This document shows positions 59,790-64,000 of a stretch of DNA of 64,000 bases, in pieces. The stretch is from an uncultured Eubacterium sp. (GTDB taxonomy: Bacteria; Bacillota; Clostridia; Lachnospirales; Lachnospiraceae): contig CAJTMV010000006.1 of assembly GCA_910577225.1 (NCBI GenBank), positions 87,583 to 151,582 on the forward strand, read 5' to 3'. Each line of letters begins with the position of its first letter. Position 1 is the stretch's first letter. The translations under genes and the position numbers were made by a program. Under the pieces are notes generated by a model that did not search any database, had not been told where the DNA came from, and saw nothing but the letters and a program-made list of their open reading frames with translations.

Positions 59790-61316
59790 ATGAATGTTTC
59801 ATCTATCTTAATTATGGCGGCAATTATCTGCTACCTTGGCCTGATGCTCGTAATCGGTTTTCATTTTTCCAAAACAAATACGTCTACCGATGATTTTTAT
59901 CTGGGCGGCCGCAAACTCGGACCGTTTGTAACGGCAATGAGCGCGGAAGCCAGCGACATGTCGAGCTGGCTGCTGATGGGTCTGCCGGGCGTGGCTTATC
60001 TGTCTGGTATCTGCGATGCGGCCTGGACGGCGATCGGACTCGTACTCGGCACCTGGCTGAACTGGTTTTTTATCTCTAAAAAAATCCGACGCTACAGCCA
60101 TCAGATCGGAGCCATTACCATTCCCGATTTCTTTTCCAAAAGATATCACGATAAAAATATGCTCAACTGCATCGCTGCGATTGTAATTGTCGTATTTTTC
60201 ATCCCTTATACGGCAAGCGGTTTTGCAGCCTGCGGCAAACTGTTTTCTACTTTATTCGGCGTGGACTATATGGCTGCAATGATTATCTGCGCTGTTATTA
60301 TCGTAGCTTATACCGCTCTGGGCGGCTTTCTGGCAGCTTCCACCACCGACCTGATTCAGAGTATCGTAATGACGATCGCACTGATTACCGTTGTATGCTA
60401 CAGCGGATCGATGGCTGGCGGCTTCGACGTTGTCATTGAGAACGCAAAAGCTCTTCCCGGTTATTTATCCATGACCAATACATACGATGTAACTGCCAAC
60501 GCAGCAAAGCCTTACGGCATCATTACTATTTTTTCAATGCTTGCGTGGGGACTGGGTTACTTTGGTATGCCTCATGTATTGCTGCGATTTATGGCCATCG
60601 AAGATGAAAACAAATTAACGACTTCCCGCAGAATCGCCTCGGTATGGGTGGTGATCTCAATGGCTGTCGCGATATTTATCGGTATCTGCGGACTGGCTGT
60701 CAGCAAAGCCGGCTGGATCGATACGCTTTCCGGCAGCGATTCTGAAACAATCATCGTTAAAATTGCAGATTTGTTAAGCTCACATGGAGCTGTCGCTGCC
60801 ATCCTGGCCGGCATTATTCTGGCTGGTATTCTGGCCGCTACCATGTCTACTGCAGACAGTCAGCTCCTGGCAGCTTCTTCCAGCGTATCTCAAAACCTGC
60901 TGCACGATACGTTTGGCATTAACCTCAGCAAGAAAGCGTCTCTGTTCGCAGCCAGAATCACCGTTTTACTGATCAGCGTAATTGCCGTTTTTCTGGCAAG
61001 AGATCCGTCCAGCAGCGTCTTCGGTATCGTCAGTTTTGCATGGGCTGGTTTTGGAGCTGCTTTTGGTCCTGTTATGCTCTGTGCGCTGTTTTGGAAACGC
61101 AGCAACAAATACGGAGCTTTTGTAAGTATGTTAAGCGGCGGCATTATGATTTTTGTATGGAAATATCTGGTCCGGCCAATGGGCGGGGCATGGGATATTT
61201 ACGAACTGCTTCCGGCATTCCTGATTGCCCTGGTGTGCAACATTGTTGTATCGCTGGCCACAGAAAAGCCGGATGCTTCTGTCATATCTGAATTTGAAAA
61301 GGCGGTCGAATCCTAA
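59790..61316 (+). CDS. putP: Sodium/proline symporter
   Basis: A 508-residue SSS-family transporter with 13 predicted helices; DDFYLGGRKLGPFVTAMSAE, SDMSSWLLMGLPG and LAATMSTADSQLLAASS are PutP hallmarks. Imports proline (or a related solute) with sodium. It starts with a GGAG site and ends in its own terminator. Confidence 0.93.
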   Translation: MNVSSILIMAAIICYLGLMLVIGFHFSKTNTSTDDFYLGGRKLGPFVTAMSAEASDMSSWLLMGLPGVAYLSGICDAAWTAIGLVLGTWLNWFFISKKIRRYSHQIGAITIPDFFSKRYHDKNMLNCIAAIVIVVFFIPYTASGFAACGKLFSTLFGVDYMAAMIICAVIIVAYTALGGFLAASTTDLIQSIVMTIALITVVCYSGSMAGGFDVVIENAKALPGYLSMTNTYDVTANAAKPYGIITIFSMLAWGLGYFGMPHVLLRFMAIEDENKLTTSRRIASVWVVISMAVAIFIGICGLAVSKAGWIDTLSGSDSETIIVKIADLLSSHGAVAAILAGIILAGILAATMSTADSQLLAASSSVSQNLLHDTFGINLSKKASLFAARITVLLISVIAVFLARDPSSSVFGIVSFAWAGFGAAFGPVMLCALFWKRSNKYGAFVSMLSGGIMIFVWKYLVRPMGGAWDIYELLPAFLIALVCNIVVSLATEKPDASVISEFEKAVES

Positions 61317-61334
61317 CCAGCCTCTTCTACCGAC

Positions 61335-61371
61335 TAAAAAACAGACCGGAACTGCCTGCCGGTCTGTTTTT
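61335..61371. terminator. Terminator between putP and the convergent gene
   Basis: AAAACAGACCGG and CCGGTCTGTTTTT form a strong stem with A and T runs on both sides, so it can serve both genes. Confidence 0.92.
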
Positions 61372-61391
61372 CTTTGATTTCCAGATTGTAT

Positions 61392-63647
61392 TTACAGCTG
61401 ACAATACAACAGATTCTGCTGCAGCTCCTCGGTAATCTCTCCGCCAGCTTTCTGATACTTTTCATATAACGCAGTCAGTCTCTGCGCCTTTTTCGCGTTA
61501 TCCCGTTCAAACTTTGGAATCGACAGCTGATACATCGGATTCACCTTGAGCGCCGCTCGGATATCTTTTGCAAACGGACAGTAAACGATCAATATCTCTC
61601 TGGCTACTTTATTCAGCCGGAAACTGCCTTTGGATTCGTAATTAATCCAGCTCTGATAATCCTTGACAAACACTTCTCTGTAATTATTTTTCGCACGCTG
61701 AATCGCTGTCTTTAGCTTATCTTTTGCATCCGCCGAAAGGTCTCTGTTTTTGCGGTAAAACTGCAGATAATCGCAATATTCCGATGTGAGAGATTTTTCA
61801 CGGATATCGTTCCAGCGCACGCCCTGAATCTTTCTGCACATTTCCCATCGATATCTGCCGACCGTCTCTATCATCATTTCCTCAAGATTGGCGGCGGTAA
61901 AGATCGGGAACAGAAAACGTGCCCGCGTATCGCGCCGTTTATCCGCTGTCTCCTGCCACATCATCGCTCTTGTACCCGCGTTTGGCATCAGTATGATATC
62001 CGGCAGTACTTCCGACATCAGCAGTTCATGACTTAATATATCATTTGCCGCGTTTGTAAAATTCACTTCACGGTAAAACGCTGAAAAATCAATTTTACGT
62101 ATTTTATTCAGCTCATCCTCCAGCCGCTCCACTGTAACAGCCATCTTATCGATCGTATTGATCAGGTCAAATTCACACAAAATTGGGCAGAACGTCGTAA
62201 TTTTTCCATACGTAATACGATTGGCAGAATTAAACATATTCTGAATCTCAAATCGTACCTTCTCTTTCTGGTCATTCTGCATTTTCTTAACCTGCTCTTC
62301 GTTCAGATCGCCATTCTTTTTCTGCTCCAGCAGATATGCCGGATAATCCAGTTCAAACTCGTTTTTGGACGGCTCGTTTCTGCCAAAATAAATGCTTTTC
62401 AGCCATGTAAATATCGTATAGACACGTTCCGATTTAAACTGGCGCAAACGGCCGGTCAGATCATATAACGCCTTGGTATTTTCCTCTCCTGCCAGCTTTG
62501 TGTCCATAAATCCAAAGTTCAAAAACATTTCGATAATCGGAGACGCCGCGTCTTCATCCTCCACTGCCTGCATAAAGACTTTAAAATAAATATTATAAAA
62601 CAGCGGCGCTATCTGCTTTCGTATCTTGTAGGCAGCCGCGTCTGTCGACGTCATATCCGGCAGGCTGCGGTAAGACTCTACCTGTGCAAGAAACGCCGCG
62701 GACTCATCCGGCTCGGTTTGCGCAAATTCCAAAATATGCTTTAAGCAGTCTTCCGTCAGCACATCGACCTTCTTTGACAACTGTGCCGACGCAACGTTTT
62801 CAAAATCATACTCTTCATACTGTTTGATCCGGGTTCGGATCAGCGCCGGTTCATAGATCTGAATCTTGCGTATAAACTCGCTTAAAAACGTAAGCTCCTG
62901 TCTGACCGGAGCGATATCCAGATGTCTTTTACCGGCCCGGATTGCAAGATCAAAATACAGATGGAAAATATCGTTTTCCGACTCCGCCAGAAGAATTTCC
63001 TTACGGTCTGACAGGTAGGTCACCATCTCTCCGATTCCAAGCATCGCACGGTGCATCTGTGCAGACGCTTCCATAATTACGCCAACACACAGACTGTCAT
63101 CCCGCACCATCATCTGTATGTAATCTTTCAGCACATTTTTAATCAGACTCGTACTGTTATTGACCTCCCATGCTTCCGCCTTGTGCTTCATCTCCAGCCT
63201 GTTAAAATAATCCATCTGCGGAAAAGGCTGTTCATCCAGCTGATAATTGCCGCAAAACGATTTATAATCATTATACACTGTCTGGACAAACGCATGAAAC
63301 TGGCTCATTCGCTTATATATCTGAGAATACAGCACAAAAATGCGGTGTCTTTGCTCGATTGCGGTTCGCAGAAATACAATCCGATAGCGTTCGTTCGCTG
63401 CCAGTATGTTTTTTAAATCGTCTGCGTTTCCGCAAGGTATCGCAGCAATTGCCGTATCCTCTCCTGCAATATAATCGCAAATAAACCAGTCTCTTTCCAA
63501 AATACCGATAATTGCGTTAGGTCCAAGCGTAACTTCCGCCAGTCCCAGCTTCTGAATGACGGAACCAGACTGAATCAGGTACCACTCTTTTACAATATCC
63601 TTTCGTTTCGCGATGCGTTTTCCTTTTTGTATTTTCATTACCTGCAT
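61392..63647 (-). CDS. Large protein with CRP-like N-terminal domain, function unknown
   Basis: A 751-residue soluble protein. Residues 1-95 resemble a cyclic-nucleotide-binding (CRP/FNR effector) beta-roll (WYLIQSGSVIQKLGLAEVTL, GPNAIIGILERDWFICDYIA), followed by a long C-terminal part that is almost entirely helical (~100-750) with no helix-turn-helix I can recognise. A nucleotide-binding domain at the front of a large helical body suggests a ligand-gated scaffold rather than a transcription factor. Domain calls are by pattern; no function is assigned. Confidence 0.78.
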   Translation of the reverse strand: MQVMKIQKGKRIAKRKDIVKEWYLIQSGSVIQKLGLAEVTLGPNAIIGILERDWFICDYIAGEDTAIAAIPCGNADDLKNILAANERYRIVFLRTAIEQRHRIFVLYSQIYKRMSQFHAFVQTVYNDYKSFCGNYQLDEQPFPQMDYFNRLEMKHKAEAWEVNNSTSLIKNVLKDYIQMMVRDDSLCVGVIMEASAQMHRAMLGIGEMVTYLSDRKEILLAESENDIFHLYFDLAIRAGKRHLDIAPVRQELTFLSEFIRKIQIYEPALIRTRIKQYEEYDFENVASAQLSKKVDVLTEDCLKHILEFAQTEPDESAAFLAQVESYRSLPDMTSTDAAAYKIRKQIAPLFYNIYFKVFMQAVEDEDAASPIIEMFLNFGFMDTKLAGEENTKALYDLTGRLRQFKSERVYTIFTWLKSIYFGRNEPSKNEFELDYPAYLLEQKKNGDLNEEQVKKMQNDQKEKVRFEIQNMFNSANRITYGKITTFCPILCEFDLINTIDKMAVTVERLEDELNKIRKIDFSAFYREVNFTNAANDILSHELLMSEVLPDIILMPNAGTRAMMWQETADKRRDTRARFLFPIFTAANLEEMMIETVGRYRWEMCRKIQGVRWNDIREKSLTSEYCDYLQFYRKNRDLSADAKDKLKTAIQRAKNNYREVFVKDYQSWINYESKGSFRLNKVAREILIVYCPFAKDIRAALKVNPMYQLSIPKFERDNAKKAQRLTALYEKYQKAGGEITEELQQNLLYCQL

Positions 63648-63799
63648 ATTTTTTCCCTGCTGCTTTCTATCTTTACTTAAAACAAAATCCTGAATGAGAA
63701 TATCATCCTGACACAGTCTGCGTCATTCTATCCATCCGTTGTAACGGAAATCATTTTATACGCTGTACGTTCGATACAAAAATTATAACAAATCGCATC

Positions 63800-64000
63800 T
63801 TCGGTGTAAAGTCTATTCCATGATCAATTTTACCTTCCAAAATCTGGCAGGTTATGATATGCGTCCAATGCCGTTTACTGAATGGCGGTGCGATATGGCT
63901 GCGCGGACGTGTGCGTGACCGCCGGCAGGAACTGGGAACCGGCGGCAGGGGACTGAAAGGACATCCGAAGGGCGCTTTTAGCGGAGGTGAAATCCAGCGC
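63800..64000 (+). ncRNA. GC-rich structured segment, possible non-coding RNA (runs off the right edge)
   Basis: After an AT-rich stretch with a TATAAC-like box near 63782, composition changes abruptly to GC-rich. A perfect 7-bp stem CCGCCGG/CCGGCGG encloses 13 bases near 63918-63944, followed by GCGCT...AGCGC at the very end. Frames are short or open only by composition (one from ATG 63854 runs off the end but is Gly/Arg-rich and has no proper ribosome site). A structured RNA gene is the more economical reading; the class is not assigned. Confidence 0.3.

Overview
The window looks like a chromosome segment of a low-to-mid GC Firmicute, most likely a gut Lachnospiraceae (Clostridia). Supporting signs are the CD1871A-type CXXC protein, DUF4358/MBOAT/DHHW surface genes, a lactate-oxidising LDH/Etf operon, agr-type quorum sensing, a T-box leader, and strong AGGAGG ribosome sites throughout. 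No rRNA, tRNA, CRISPR array or intact insertion sequence was seen.

1-3.4 kb: partial argJ (minus, runs off the left edge), a small BFD-type [2Fe-2S] protein and a GH51 arabinofuranosidase. 3.4-9.3 kb: a markedly AT-rich island holding a probable RiPP (ribosomally made, modified peptide) cluster. It has two tandem SPASM radical SAM enzymes, a 55-residue precursor with three cysteines, a subtilisin-like protease and an ABC exporter without its own peptidase. This is the best candidate for an undescribed system. 9.3-18.1 kb: an FtsX-type ABC pair, a chemotaxis receptor and a heterodimeric ABC exporter pair.

18.2-21.9 kb: a complete agr-like quorum-sensing locus. agrA, agrD and agrC lie on the minus strand and agrB is divergent. 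A direct repeat with AgrA/LytTR spacing sits in the divergent promoter region. The putative agrD has Ser/Thr, not Cys, at the ring position. 22-25.5 kb: an AAA/PD-(D/E)XK protein and a second LytTR regulator with a membrane-less GHKL kinase. 25.5-28.9 kb: a three-gene ABC-2 exporter behind a folded leader plus terminator (possible riboswitch), preceded by an intact-looking T-box in front of a broken proS remnant. 29-31 kb: a decayed Rpn nuclease and a PadR/HAAS pair with a palindromic operator.

31.1-35.8 kb: a sugar kinase, an isomerase and two regulators. 36.2-43.7 kb: a lactate-use operon in the order permease, FAD lactate dehydrogenase, EtfB, EtfA, acyl-CoA dehydrogenase, LarA. Three copies of an ATTGGGT(C/G)ACCCA palindrome lie upstream and probably bind the GntR protein. 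44-54.4 kb: a coiled-coil protein, an exported thiol/Fe-S redox module (NapH-like, CXXC, TlpA-like), secreted Fn3/transglutaminase/GH25 proteins, murI, a duplicated Cys-rich mini-protein and DegV. 54.7-61.3 kb: a surface-polymer acylation set (SGNH hydrolase with an Asp-rich linker, DUF4358, MBOAT, DHHW) and a PutP symporter. 61.4-64 kb: a large protein with a CRP-like N-terminus, then a GC-rich structured segment running off the right edge.
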